DNA from: Tubulanus polymorphus
Taxonomy: Eukaryota; Nemertea; Palaeonemertea; Tubulaniformes; Tubulanidae
DNA length: 64,000 nt
Assembly (NCBI RefSeq): GCF_964204645.1
Contig: NC_134032.1
Location: forward strand, 2,256,916 to 2,320,915
Reading direction: 5' to 3'
Part shown: in pieces, positions 43,111 through 55,075 of the stretch
How the letters are laid out: every line of letters starts with the position of its first letter
How positions within the stretch are numbered: the first letter of the stretch is position 1
Program-made: the position numbers and the translations under genes
Notes under the pieces: model-generated
Told to the model about the DNA's origin: nothing
The model's input: the letters and a program-made list of their open reading frames with translations, nothing else
Database searches by the model: none

Positions 43111-44070
43111 CATAAAAATCTCAAATCTCAAAATCAATTTATCATTCATTTTTTGGCAATATCGACTGTGATATAAGGAAGCTATGTTCAATTATCCGCC
43201 CACCTTCAAGCCCCTATCCCTCTAGATATTTCAATCAGAGACGATTATGTGTTTTCAAAAGTTTATTATTAGAGTGCGTCAATAGAGGAGAGAGAGATAA
43301 TGATCCCGGGTCATTCACAAGATAACGTCTCGTACAAGGAAGTGAAATTATTTGTCAAAAAACGATGGTTTCCTATGCTATAATACAACGCAGTTTTCTC
43401 ATTTAAATAAAAAGATTGCAATCTCGATCGCAAATCGTCTGAAGGTTTACCCTAACCTCCCCTAGCCCTGGAGGACCCCTAAACCTAACCCTCTGGGCCC
43501 TTTTCTCACCCCTATTTTCAAACCCTTATTGATGTGCAGTCGTGGCCGTGGCCATGTTTCAGAAGGTACCAGTATAATACCACGGAATATAAATGTTCTA
43601 AACTCGAAAGGGGGACGCCTTTGAATTTCTGATATTTTTCGAGCCTCAGGACCTTTGGTCCTCTAGTTTTTCAACAGTTGAGCAATGGATGATTATAAAA
43701 TGCCCCCCTCCCGATATACCGCCCACATTTTATCGGTGTAGAGAGTATGGCGGTATTTTACTATGTATTTGTATTGGGAATACCTGGCGGTAGGCGGGGG
43801 TGGCTGTAAATGGGAGGGCAGTATATCGGCGGTTGACTGTACTCTCGATTGACCACTGATAATGAATTTTATTGAAAGTATTATATATGTATACACGTAT
43901 GATTAACCACCCTAAAAATGGTCAAAAAATGGTCAAAAAATGGTCTATACCTACTAGTCAAATATCTTCACTCAGTAATTTAGATTGCGTGTGATTAATT
44001 ATCTTTGTATCATAATTATCCTGTCACTCAGTAATTTGAAATTGTTTGTAATTAGCCTCGTCTTATTCTG
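43111..44070. other. Intergenic, no gene seen
   Basis: AT-rich in its first half, then a block near 43690-43850 with 'gatataccgcc' and 'ggcggtatttta' words in both orientations (weak inverted repeat). No exon supported. Confidence 0.4.
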
Positions 44071-44077
44071 TATAAAT

Positions 44078-44277
44078 ACCAGTATGATATGTAAATCTAA
44101 TCACTTGCGCTATGCCTGACGAGGGGATAACGTAACAATAAATATATATTACTCATTACAAAATGAGATTTGTTCTGTTTTTGCTTCTATGGACTTTGAA
44201 CCTAAAAATGGTTACAAGCCTAACAGATTAGAGAAGAGCAAACTGGAGGGGGTGCTAAAGTACAATACTGAATATAG
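44078..44277 (+). promoter_or_regulatory. TATA-box and first-exon-like segment, or LTR end
   Basis: TATAAATA at about 44078 is followed at 44189 by an ATG. Its frame encodes MDFEPKNGYKPNRLEKSKLE and GVLKYNTEY, ending at a good donor (TATAG|GTAAGT, 44277). This could be the promoter and first coding exon of an unidentified gene, but the same layout (TATA, then AATAAA at 44146) also fits an LTR. No downstream exon was found. Confidence 0.25.
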
Positions 44278-44994
44278 GTAAGTTAGATATAGGCCTTTTA
44301 AATAGAACATTGATAAGATTGTTGCAGTTTAACTTTTTTTTAAGGTAGAAATTTTTCCCACTGTGCAAAAAGTGGCATTTTTACATTGGCATTGTTTTCC
44401 TACGTTGCAAAATTCGGTGGTATTTTCACCGGTGGCATTTCTTCCGGTGGAATAATTTCCGTATATTCATACAATAGAGGGTATGAAATTATTTTTTTTG
44501 ACCACTCGCATGTATTTTCTAAAGAAAATGGATAAATCATTTATTATTGGATAATAGATTCTTGTCTGTTATGTTTCATGTGGTGGCTTTTCGATACATG
44601 CCTTTGTGTATTATCATCTGCATATCATTATCTACAGATTCCCAAAATTGACGACTCAAACAAAAGCCCTTCCGATCCTACAAACTATTTAAATTACGCT
44701 TTATCAACTTCACACCTTGGGTCCCACCATCTTCGTATTTAAACTGGGCGACGCCACAAACCTCCAATACCGGATACTCTAACAGTGCAAGGTCTGATAT
44801 TTGCACGTATTTTGATACTTTCACCGATTTCATGACCCTGTCTCACTCGGATAAATTCGCTTTTCTCTCCTACAATAACAACGATTGTCAGGAGTTTTCT
44901 GAGTGCGATAAGCTTCAAGTTGAATTGTACAGAATGAACCCACTGATCTTATCAAGGTTTTAAGTCAGTAATCAGCTGCTATACATATTTGATG

Positions 44995-45415
44995 ATTTCT
45001 TTTGCAACATCAGTATTCCTGAAGATGGCTATTGGGATATAGTTAAAACGTTGAATAAACTACACTAGCTCAAGGAAACATTTCAGACTCTTTTTATTCT
45101 TAGTGTGCAGGGATTTTATATTATCTTTACAACACGGACTCAGAGCGTTTCATCAATGGTTATAATGAGGACAACATCAGTATTCCTGAAGATGACTATT
45201 AGGATATAGTCGAAACGTTGAATAAACTACACTAGCTCAAGGAAACATTTCAGACTATTTTTATTCTTAGTGTGCAGGGATTTTATATTATCTTTACAAC
45301 ACGGACTCAGAGTGTTTCATCAATGGTTATAATGAGGACAACATCAGTATTCCTGAAGATGACTATTAGGATATAGTCGAAACATTAAATGAAATACTGT
45401 TCAATGAAACATGTT
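44995..45415 (+). repeat. ~167-bp tandem repeat with hammerhead-like core, copy B
   Basis: Three units. The core CTGAAGA starts at 45019, 45186 and 45353. Units 2 and 3 have a perfect GACTAT/ATAGTC stem and GAAA (45212-45215 and 45379-45382). Unit 1 has GGCTAT/ATAGTT and AAAA. Confidence 0.75.
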
Positions 45416-45621
45416 CTAAAAATTTAATTCGACCAAATTACTTATTCTGGTATTATGCCCTTCTAATAATTTTGGCGTTTCAATTTTATTATCAATTTAA
45501 CGGTCTCTGGGAATTCTTTTTTGTTCTCGCTTAACGTAGTTCAGATCCTGTTCTCCCCAAGACCACCATATTTGTTTATCCATTTAACCTAACCGAAATA
45601 AAAAAAGAACAGTTTACTCAC

Positions 45622-45943
45622 CATCTGTCCAGATCGGGATCGGGGACGTGGTCGACTTTTCGTCTTTACGAAACAGTTGACAAACGGATGATTTCGCACC
45701 GCGACGCGTGAAGCTCATCGCACGGCAATCCGCTCGCAAGGTGCACGCTTCCGAACATCGTAACCGTGATTTCAAATTTGTAACGGTCGCCAAAACGGAC
45801 AATCTCGCACCAGTGCCCACCGTAGACCGGTTTAGCGACATCTGCCGCCGCTGCTGTTGCGGCAGTGCCCGGCATGGGTAACATATACAGCAGATCAGAG
45901 CGGTGAATATAAAACCTACTAGGCAGCCGTTAAAGGAACTCAT
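45622..45943 (-). CDS. PAN/apple-like secreted protein, first exon (copy B)
   Basis: Paralogue of the exon at 5408-5729, with the same donor (GATG|GTGAGT). It starts MSSFNGCLVGFIFTALICC, a signal-peptide-like segment, then LKSRLRCSEACTLRADCRA and MSFTRRGAKSSVCQLFRKDE. The substitutions between the copies leave all cysteines of the PAN-like part unchanged, and the frame stays open, which suggests that both were functional after the duplication. Downstream exons are not found in either copy. Confidence 0.65.
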
Positions 45944-46550
45944 TGCAGATATTAGACGGATTCTTTAGCTCTGACAATAACGGAGTTTTTTTACCGAGGC
46001 TTAGTTCATTAGGGAATAACGATTATGTAATGGTTATATTCGCTATGAAATCTGCAGCAATCAATTAACTTCCCAATTAATTATTCATAATCGCCGGTGT
46101 GCGAGACTCGATTCAGATGTAAAGTTTTCATTGAATAAAGCACTTTAATCTGTGTCAGGAATGTCCACATCTTCACTCAATTCGATATGCTCCAATCAAC
46201 TACTCTATGGTGAGTTTTCCGGTTTGCCCGACTGCCCGAACGATGGAGGTTAGTCTAGATAGGCCAATGTAAACTGCGGTTTGCTGAACTATATAACCCC
46301 TCTTTGCGGGGGGGGGGATGCGGTATGATGCTTATCACTTCATGTATTATGGTGTTTAATAAAAGATTTCATACATGATAAACCAAAACGCCATCGCGTG
46401 GGCTTCGTAGAAAGACCAGTGGCTTTTCCAAATTAATTTTCCTGTCCAATTTGGTTTCCTTTTCCAGTCAGGGACTTGCAATTTTGGCCCTCTTCGTCGG
46501 TTAGCTACAAATATTTCATTTCAGCTGTAGACCACAATGGTGACACCGTG

Positions 46551-46831
46551 CAGGGGCGGACCCAGAGGGCAAACTTGATTGCCTTCTTAGATTTAATAGG
46601 GCATATTATTGTAATCATAAGAGAAATTGTCTGCACTTGTATCAGCGAGCCACGCGGCGGCGACGCCCGAATTCCATCGGTAAACCACCACTTTGTTTTT
46701 GAAAGCATGCCAGAAGCAATCATTTTTTTCTCAGAGTTTAAAAAAAAATCATATACGTTGATAGTTGAAGGGCATTTAAAAATGTTGACTGCCTTCCGGA
46801 AGGCATGGAAGGCAACCTGGACCCGCCCCTG
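46551..46831. mobile_element. 281-bp hAT-like MITE (CAGGGGCGGAC ends)
   Basis: A precise insertion relative to copy A, where 'gacaccgtgacgg' is uninterrupted (about 6777). Ends CAGGGGCGGACCCAG and CTGGACCCGCCCCTG are inverted repeats. CCGTG is duplicated on both sides (46546-46550 and 46832-46836). No coding capacity. Confidence 0.9.
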
Positions 46832-48313
46832 CCGTGACGGTCAGAAACTGACCAATTGAGATATATGATCCCCGAGTCTGAACGTTTGACTTCGAATATC
46901 GGAAATTGTTCAAGTCATCGTTTGTTTTTAAACTACTAAGGATTCATCATTGCAAATTCATAGACTGACCATCACTGACCACTACTGACCAATTCAAACT
47001 ACTCGTATATGTTACTTTGGGCGTGACGAAAATATGGACAATGTCGCCTAATTCGCGACTGGCCTACTGACCTAATAAAGACGTTTCCAGTGTCTAGGCA
47101 CCATTTTGTGGCGGTCCCGCGAGGTCCCCATTGTTGCGATAATTTGCGCTCATTTTTCAAACATAAGTTTAGATTGAATATCACATAGTTCTGCAGTCCC
47201 TTGCTTGATTAACTTAATTCATTTTAAAGGAAATGAAATGCAGATATTTGCCGGTGATTCTTGGATTTTTTAAATGCAACAATTAAGAGCAGTGACGATG
47301 TGAAACCAAGGACCAAGATATTTCAACTGCGCGTCAAAAAATTGCGATTATTATTGATTTTAAAATATCTAAGTGGTTATTAAAGCTAGATTTCCCATTT
47401 TTACTGAGGTTAAAGAACGTTATTCGCTTTAAGGGCCTGCGTTGACATTTTGTGAATATCTTTCTTGACGACTGATCTCTAACCGCTAGAGTTTGAGATT
47501 ACGCGCCAAAGGGGTCTCCCACTGCGCACCGCCATTTCACTGAACATTGAGAGATTTGCGAAAAGCATGGGCGTGTGTCCGATAGCGATACAGCTGACAC
47601 TCAGATTCTCTCTGCGCATTTGTTATACTGACTAAACAATCTAACGAATGAAACATGTTATTTAAAAAACATTACCATCATAAGGCTATATGTTAGGCTA
47701 TATTGATATTGATTTATATAAGTGTTTCATTCTCTGTGATGCATCCTTAACCACAAGTTCCATTAACCGCTTCAAATAACGGATACATTTTTAAAACATG
47801 TACAAGGTATGGAATGATCTAAATCTATTTTGGAATAAATGAAATATGTGACTAAATTTCAATAATTTTCTATAATTTCCTATTCCTTATATACATCTGA
47901 AATATAATAGGATTTCCATTCAGTTGCCATGGTAGTCAGTAACCTGTCTGTGGTTTAGTTTCACGATCGGATATTGGTTGGTATAAGCCCATCCGTTTAT
48001 AAAAAGCTTACCACCAACGATTAGGTAACATAACTTTGCCAAGGAAACGTAAAAATTGGATCCCGATGGAGGCCCGGCTCCCGGCTTCTAAAATTGATAG
48101 TTAGGTTTGTATCAACATCTGGGCCAATTTTCGTGAATTTTTCCACCCGGTAACAATTCAAAAACAAACGCTAAGCCATCCTACTAGCGGTACCACCGAG
48201 AGGATCGACCCGCGATACTTTGGAGAGTTACCGGCGATCCCCGAACCTGGACGGAGCGCTCCTGATGTCGAACGTTTGTGAAGCTATCGTTTGGTGGCGC
48301 CCTCTCTTGTGAA

Positions 48314-48324
48314 GCGCCATCTTG
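48314..48324. promoter_or_regulatory. YY1-like GCGCCATCTTG motif upstream of caspase B
   Basis: Same word and spacing as at 8383-8393, about 320 bases before the caspase start. A promoter role is inferred only. Confidence 0.3.
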
Positions 48325-48643
48325 AGTCTGTGTCGAATTAAAACCGGCTCGTCAAACCCGATCAAACACACTCAACGGCAGCCGCTCTACGATCCAGTAC
48401 TCGCCCTTGTGCAGCGGTGACACTGACGGTATTTTATCGCCAATTTTAGGAATCAGTTAATCGCAGTGAATACAACTGAGTGAACTATTTGTTAGCAGTT
48501 TAATCGTGAATCCGAAGAAGATCATTTTATAACGGAGGAGATTTCACCTCGCTCGTCGGTGAGTGAGGAGAGGAGATCACATCAATCAGTCATCAGTTAT
48601 TTGTTGGTTTGTTTTAAACTTGTGTTGGGGTTAAACTCGTAAC

Positions 48644-51600
48644 ATGGAAGCGAAAATCGATTCATTGACGCTCATTAAACGGGTAGATACAGACTTCATA
48701 CCCCACCTGGTGACGTCACTACCCGGTGAACACGAGGGTGAACAGTCACGTGTTATATGTGCGAGCTGGTGCTCCACTGATTATATATATAGTGTGAATG
48801 ATGATAATATACAGAGATACATAGAGATTGATGGTTTGATACAAGGACTCGATACTGATAGTAACGGGTTTCTGTTTGTGGTCGTGGAGAAAAACAGTGA
48901 ATACATCCTGAGAAAATATAAAAATAAGAGAAAACTCCTCGAAGAAAATATCACTGATCTCCTGCCTGGAGACTGTGGATCCTTAGTAATCCGTGATCAC
49001 AATATCTTTACACAGACAGGAGATAGTGATAGTGACATTCATGTTTTACCTTTACGAGAAAACCCTGTAGACAGATTGATTGATAGAACCCGAGTGAAGG
49101 AGCATCAGCTCCCGGATGGAGTTTACAAATGTATCAACAGTTTCGATGTCGACACGCGGGGACGTATATTTATCTACTGTATTCATGAACACAGCTTATT
49201 GTATCTAACACAAGAAGCAAAACTAACACAAGAAGCAAAACGGATGCGTTTTATTACTATGCACGATTGCGGACTGACATTTGATCCAATTGCAGGATTC
49301 CCGTGTGTTATTAATGATGATCATATATTACTATCGGTATACTCTAATACTGGTGACAGAGGATCTGTTATTAGTATCAGATATAATGATGTGGGGTTTA
49401 TAGATCACCGTATAATACTGAACTCTGACAGTTGGACATATCAGATACATCACGTGTGTAACAGTAACACTGTAGTTATCAATCACTGGGATCACAGTAA
49501 TAAACAGTTCTCACTGAGATTCTACAATATAGACACTGTGGAACCAGCTCCAGATGTCAGAGGGAATGTGTGTGGAATGAAAGTTGTAAACACTGTGGAA
49601 CCAGCTCCAGATGTCAGAGGGAATGTGTGTGAATCGGGTGGAATAGATCAATACTATATGAATCATGAACGCCGAGGCCTCGCTCTTGTTATATCAAATA
49701 AGGTATTTGACACCAGCAAAAATCGGATTGGCACAGAGTTTGATGTGGAGTCTTTACGCGAGGTGTTTAGTGATTTAGGCTTCGAAGTTGTCGTCCATGA
49801 GAATTTGACTGCGGAGGAAATGAAATCGAAAATGCGTGAAGGCAAGTATAAGAAAGAGTTTTATTATTTCAACTTTCAGCGAGTCCACAATTAGGCTAGA
49901 TCAGTAGCTAGTAGGTCAGACGCGTAGAGTCGGACCCCGGTCAAAAATGGTTCCTAGAATGAACGAGAGGTTTCCAATTGGACCCATCAGTTTGTCAACA
50001 TGAATTGGGGTTTGGCTAATACACAGCACTGCGGTGTATTAGTCCACCTGTATCCACCCTGACTATTACTCCTCAATCCACCTGTATCCACCCTGACTAT
50101 TACTCCTCAAGCTACCCGTATCCACCCTGACTATTACTCCTCAAGCTACCCGTATCCACCCTGACTATTACTCCTCAATCCACCTGTATCCACCCTGACT
50201 ATTACTCCTCAATCCACCTGTATCCACCCTGACTATTACTCCTCAATCCACCTGTATCCACCCTGACTATTACTCCTCAATCCACCTGTATCCACCCTGA
50301 CTTTTGCTCCTCAAGCTACCCGTATCCACCCTGACTATTTTTCCTCAATCCACCGGTATCCACCCTGACTATTACTCCTCAATCCACCTGTATCCACCCT
50401 GTCTATTACTCCTCAATCCACCTGTATCCACCCTGACTATTACTCCTCAATCCACCTGTATCCACCCTATTACTCCTCAATCCACCGGTATCCACCCTGA
50501 CTATTACTCCTCAATCCACCTGTATCCACCCTGTCTATTACTCCTCAATCCACCTGTATCCACCCTGACTATTACTCCTCAATCCACCTGTATCCACCCT
50601 ATTACTCCTCGATCCACCTGTATCCACCCTGACAATTACTTGACGAGAAATAGACAGTGTGGATAAAGTGGACCGTGGTATTCTTGGATCGCTCGTTCAA
50701 AGGATATACCGTATCGTGACCTGTTCACATTATAATTCTAATGCCAAATTTCAATTAACTGATTTAAACACTGTGCAATTTTTCAGCTGCCGCAGATCAT
50801 ATACATCGTGAATCAGATGCCTTTGTTTGTGCGATACTTAGTCACGGAGAAAAGGGTGACAAGGTTATGGGAAAAGATTGTAACACTGTTCGTGTTGAGG
50901 AACTTATCGAACCATTCAAAGGCAATGCGTGTGAAGCTTTAGCCGGAAAACCAAAACTATTCTTTATTCAGGTAAACAATATTCAGGAAGTTACGATGGC
51001 TCGCTACGATTCCTTGTGTCCTCGATAACTCCAAAAATGAATTTCAGCTAACAATCCCAAAAATCCTTGAAAATTCCTTGAATGTTAAGAAGTTGGCAAT
51101 TAGAAAACTTTTAGCCCACTAAAAATTTAGTCACTTGACCAGGACACCTCGCTGCAACTTGCAATTTACGTGACACAATAGTCTCATTGATACCACTGCC
51201 ACCTAACATAATGCTATCTCTATCTAAGGTTGTTTCGTGGAAAGGTCAATAAATACGAACTAATTGTGTCTAACAGGTTGTGTGGGGAATATCATATCTT
51301 ACTAAGTCTCCACTGTCCCCTTGCGTATGTGATACCTAAACTATTCAAGAGCACCATACTTTGATTTTTGGTAATATTTTGATTGACAGGCTTGTCGGGG
51401 TGATGGAACAGATGGAGGTGTAGTCGCTGATTCTATGACAATAGATGCTAATGAAGGTTTGAGAATTCCGAATGAAGCTGATGTCCTGATCGCCTACGCA
51501 ACCATTCCAGGTAAGAATTATGCACCTGCTTCAGATTGGTGAAAAACCTACTAAATCCGTGTGTTTTTAAATTCTTAGGCGAGGATTTTAAACTATATTG

Positions 51601-53213
51601 CGTTCACTTTTGATCCATCCGATTGTTTGACGCATGCGGAATCCAGTTATTTTCGTTTATTTAGAAGACACTTCAATGCATTGTCTTGATATTCCTAGAC
51701 ACATCTTCAGCCCCAAAACTGGCCCGATTAGAATCAAGATGGCCGTTTGACAGCCATTGTTGTTCGCTAAAATCAGCGCTTTTTACACTTTTGATATTTT
51801 GAAGATGCTTCAATCAATTATTCTAACTATGTTTTTTAGTGTTGCATGCGTGCTTAGTGGCATTCCGTATTTTAGTCTAAAATCGTTATTTGGTGAACAA
51901 ATGCCTAATCCTTTTTTTTCCGGGTGTGACGGAACGAGGATACCTGAAGGGACGTACTGATTCTTGATCGCCTTTAGTATATTTCCGCCGGTGTTGTCTG
52001 ACATTTAATAATTTTAGGTTTAGAATATAATGATGTACGGTACATACAAATAATCTGCATATTCAGATGGACCTTTTTATCCAATCAGAATTCAACATTT
52101 CATTTGGAAGCTAATAGAATTTGATGAATTCTTTGTAAAATGAAGCAGAAAATATATATAACAATCATAATCAACATTATAACCATAACAATCTACGGAA
52201 TTACAATAGGGTTTTCTGCCGTCAGCTGGTTTACGTGTGTAACTTAGAAAAATACTGGAAAGATTTCTGGAAATATTACAGCTAGGTGCTGGCAACACTG
52301 CTCCCTCCATGTATTATAGAAATGGTTTGAGTGGGAAATCCCTATCCTTTTCCTAGTGTTTGAGGCTAGCGCAGGAATTTTGGAAGTTGGCAGCTGAGCT
52401 CATTTCAATTTCATTACAACTCCACTGCGACAAGCTAGTTCAGTAGACTTCGCTAAGTCGAATGTTTTGGGAATGCCTGCTTTGAGTGATACCTGAGTCG
52501 GGTGTTATGTATTTCTTGTAAAAGTATCACAAAAAATATTATAAAAAAATGAAAACATTCGAGTTAAACGGTGTAACGATTTCATGCCCGGCAATCAACA
52601 ATTGGACGATTATCATGGATTGTATCAGAGCTCTTTATTCAACATGACTGTACGCAATGGCTGCAATACCGGAAGAGGCTGCAGTACTCGAGAACCACGA
52701 GTTTTTGATAACCACGGGGACCGTATCCTAATACATAATAGAACATGTTACTCATAATATTTCAAACGGTTACAGAGTTGATCAGATTCGATTTTGATTG
52801 AGTCTACTGTACATAGTCAATATTTTTATCAAAACTCTTTGGGGTCTACTTTTGCTTTTTCCACATTGTCAGATGCAAAGACTAAAAACCATTAACATCA
52901 TTTTCATTAGGAAGATCTATAAATAGGTTTATATATACCCTCACGGCCCCTACTTCTTTGTTAAGCACAATTTTTCGTTTTTTCCACAGGTTACGTTGCA
53001 TGGAGGAAGGAAGAGGAAGGATCATGTTATATACAAACCCTGTGTGAAGTTTTGAAGGAACCTTCTCGTTCGTTGGACCTGGTAAAAATGTTGACACTAG
53101 TCGGGGATAAAGTCGCGAAAAAAGTCACCAAAAAAAAAAATGAGGAATCCAAACAAATGCCGTGTTATTTCAGCTCATTAAGGAAAGATTTGTATTTTTC
53201 TCGTAAATCATAA
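48644..53213 (+). CDS. Effector-type caspase with propeller-like N-terminal region
   Basis: Four exons: 48644-49841, 50787-50971, 51390-51510 and 52990-53213, total 1728 bases, 575 residues, with consistent phases 1, 0, 1. Residues 1 to about 335 form a propeller-like region (DSNGFLFVVVEKNSEYILRK, DVDTRGRIFIYC, CVINDDHILLSVYSN), not a CARD or DED. The large subunit begins at HERRGLALVISNKVF, with RIGTEFDVESLREVFSDLGF. The catalytic His is in LSHGEKG (about residue 419) and the catalytic Cys in QACRG (about 463), split between exons 2 and 3. The linker has VVADS, a likely cleavage site. The small subunit has GYVAWRKEEEGSCYIQTLCE, where the usual Trp of GSWF is Cys, and PCYFSSLRKDLYF near the end. 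A cysteine protease cutting after Asp, in the cytosol; a role in cell death or immunity is inferred. Intron 1 appears to use a GC donor. Confidence 0.9.
50042..50640. repeat. 34-bp tandem array, copy B (caspase intron 1)
   Basis: About 17 units of 'ccacctgtatccaccctgac' plus 'tattactcctcaat', with ctacccg and ccaccgg variants and one internally duplicated block of about 130 bases. It lies between caspase exon 1 and exon 2. Confidence 0.9.
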
Positions 53214-53262
53214 TGATGAAATGATGAACCACGTTATGATCCAAAATTTCAACATCAACGTT

Positions 53263-53268
53263 AATAAA
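53263..53268 (+). terminator. Polyadenylation signal of caspase B
   Basis: AATAAA, 50 bases after the caspase stop codon. Confidence 0.5.
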
Positions 53269-54825
53269 AATGAAGAGACCATAAAACGCTACATGTCTGA
53301 TATAAAGGGTTCTAATAGATCAGGAAATTCCAGAGGGCGTTGAACAGAGTCCCTACGACTCCTTTATTCCTTGAATACTTCTAAACAATTACATTTTTGA
53401 ATATCCTTGAATTTGAGCAAAATGTCTAGAAAACTCCAAAATACGGCCTCGGCCTTTGACACACACCATCTTTCGTCAGCTCATTGTAGTTAGTATGAAT
53501 GATACAAAGTGTGTGCTGAGATTCTGTTGTACCTCTTGAACAAAAGAATTGTGTTCGAGATTTGAAATTCTATCCTTGTCAATTGCAATATCATTGCTGA
53601 TGATAAGTTCTGATTCATTACTGTAGCTGTGCATGAAGGAGTGATGAATATTGAAATGATCAGATTTTCAAGTATTTTCCCCAGGCGATCATGGTATCCC
53701 TGGAACCCTAGTTCAATCAGTCAATTGTCTTCTGATCGGCAGCCAGTTTCTCTATTTGTAGAGGCTTCCCTCAAAAAACCCTTAAATTCAAAAATCCATT
53801 TTTGAGGATACAAAATCTGAGTTGTAGCCCTTGGCCCCTCAAAATCCCCTCAAATTCTGAAAATTGTGTCTCAGAGAATTTTGTATCTCCTATTTTTAAA
53901 GGACCTTTCTGCATACATTATCATTATTATTAACAATGTACATCATAAGTTTTAGTGAGACAGAATGATTAAATTGTGTTGTTTGATGATAATCACAGTA
54001 ATTGCTTTAATTACTGTGTACTCACTGAATTGGCATTTTATACTGCATTGTCATAGTACATGTAGCTAGATTAAAAAAGCCTTGTTATCCTCCACCTGTC
54101 CAGACTAACCTTTCCAATCATTTTGGAGGGCTCATTTGATTGCAAAGAATCAATAAGACCTATTTATCCAGGAGTTTAGAAACAGTTACTCGAAGTTCGT
54201 AGTTGAGCTGAGTGTCAGACTTATTGTAACAAAATGCCGAAATCAAATGTTCAGTTTGTGACAGAAAGTTTTCTGGTACCTTATCATCGAAAGAAGGCTC
54301 TTCAGTCGTGATCAGCCTCCTACCCTAGACGAGTTATTTCACTAAAAAATCAAAGTCAACAATTTAAATTAGTCAAATATAGTCAAATTTAATGAGGTTA
54401 TTCATAAGCGCCTAAATGTATTTTGCTTCTGTTTAATGTATCAATTAGGTTTTCGTCCTGAAAAATTACTCTCAAATTTGGCGATCTTACCCTCAAAAGC
54501 CTCCCAAAAATACCTCTCAAATTTCGTATTTGATGGTCCTCTAGGAACCCTGTTTAATTTGTAGTCTTTAAATTTGATAATTGTTCCACTGTCTTAGGAT
54601 TACAATTAGGAATCGCCAAATTTCTAGTTTTGTTTTTTTATCACCGGAGGGAGTTGAGAATTGAATTTTCTACAACTAACCTACCAGTGAATTATATTGG
54701 ACATATATATTTTTATTTATCACCGCAATTAATTGCAAACCTTACAGCTCCTATGATCAATGTGAGTTTTCAAAGTCGTTAGTTTCATTACTGTTCACCA
54801 GGAGGCATCGAATATGCCAGATTGA
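53269..54825. other. Intergenic, no gene seen
   Basis: AT-rich sequence without recognisable exons. The short words 'cctcaaattctg' and 'ctctcaaatttc' recur (53760-54540) but make no clear array. Confidence 0.5.
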
Positions 54826-55075
54826 CAGGGCGGATCTGGGTTGCGGTTCCGAGGGTTCTGGGATACCCTTCATCTGTGCCCCTTGGAGATGCCCCTAAAG
54901 TCAAGGATTTGACGTAAATATGCCCTCGTTAGGCATAGTGCCCCTGAAAACCACAAGTTTGATGTTAAGCGCCCCTGTTTTGCCATGATTTGACATAGAA
55001 AGTGCCATCCCCCATAATAGTGAGCGCCCTCATAATTCAGAACCCCCTCGAGATTGGGCCCTGGATCCGCCCCTG
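54826..55075. mobile_element. 250-bp hAT-like MITE
   Basis: Ends CAGGGCGGATCTGGG and CCTGGATCCGCCCCTG are inverted repeats of the same family as 46551-46831. Flanks ATTGA (54821-54825) and ATTGT (55076-55080) are a near-perfect 5-bp target duplication. The interior has repeated 'gcccct' and 'gccctc' words. Confidence 0.75.

Larger units (their letters stand above)
44884..50640. repeat. Segmental duplication 1, copy B
   Basis: Direct-orientation match of 4484-10310, offset by about 40.4 kb. It differs by one fewer hammerhead-like unit, a MITE insertion at 46551-46831, two small in-frame duplications in the caspase exon and a longer 34-bp array. Confidence 0.9.

Noticed and set aside
44115-44150. 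Second hammerhead motif (cctgacgaggggataacgtaac)
   Set aside because: CTGACGA is present, but there is no GAAA and no stem II complement.
52092-52310. Minus-strand frame inside the last caspase intron
   Set aside because: No domain, and antisense within an intron.
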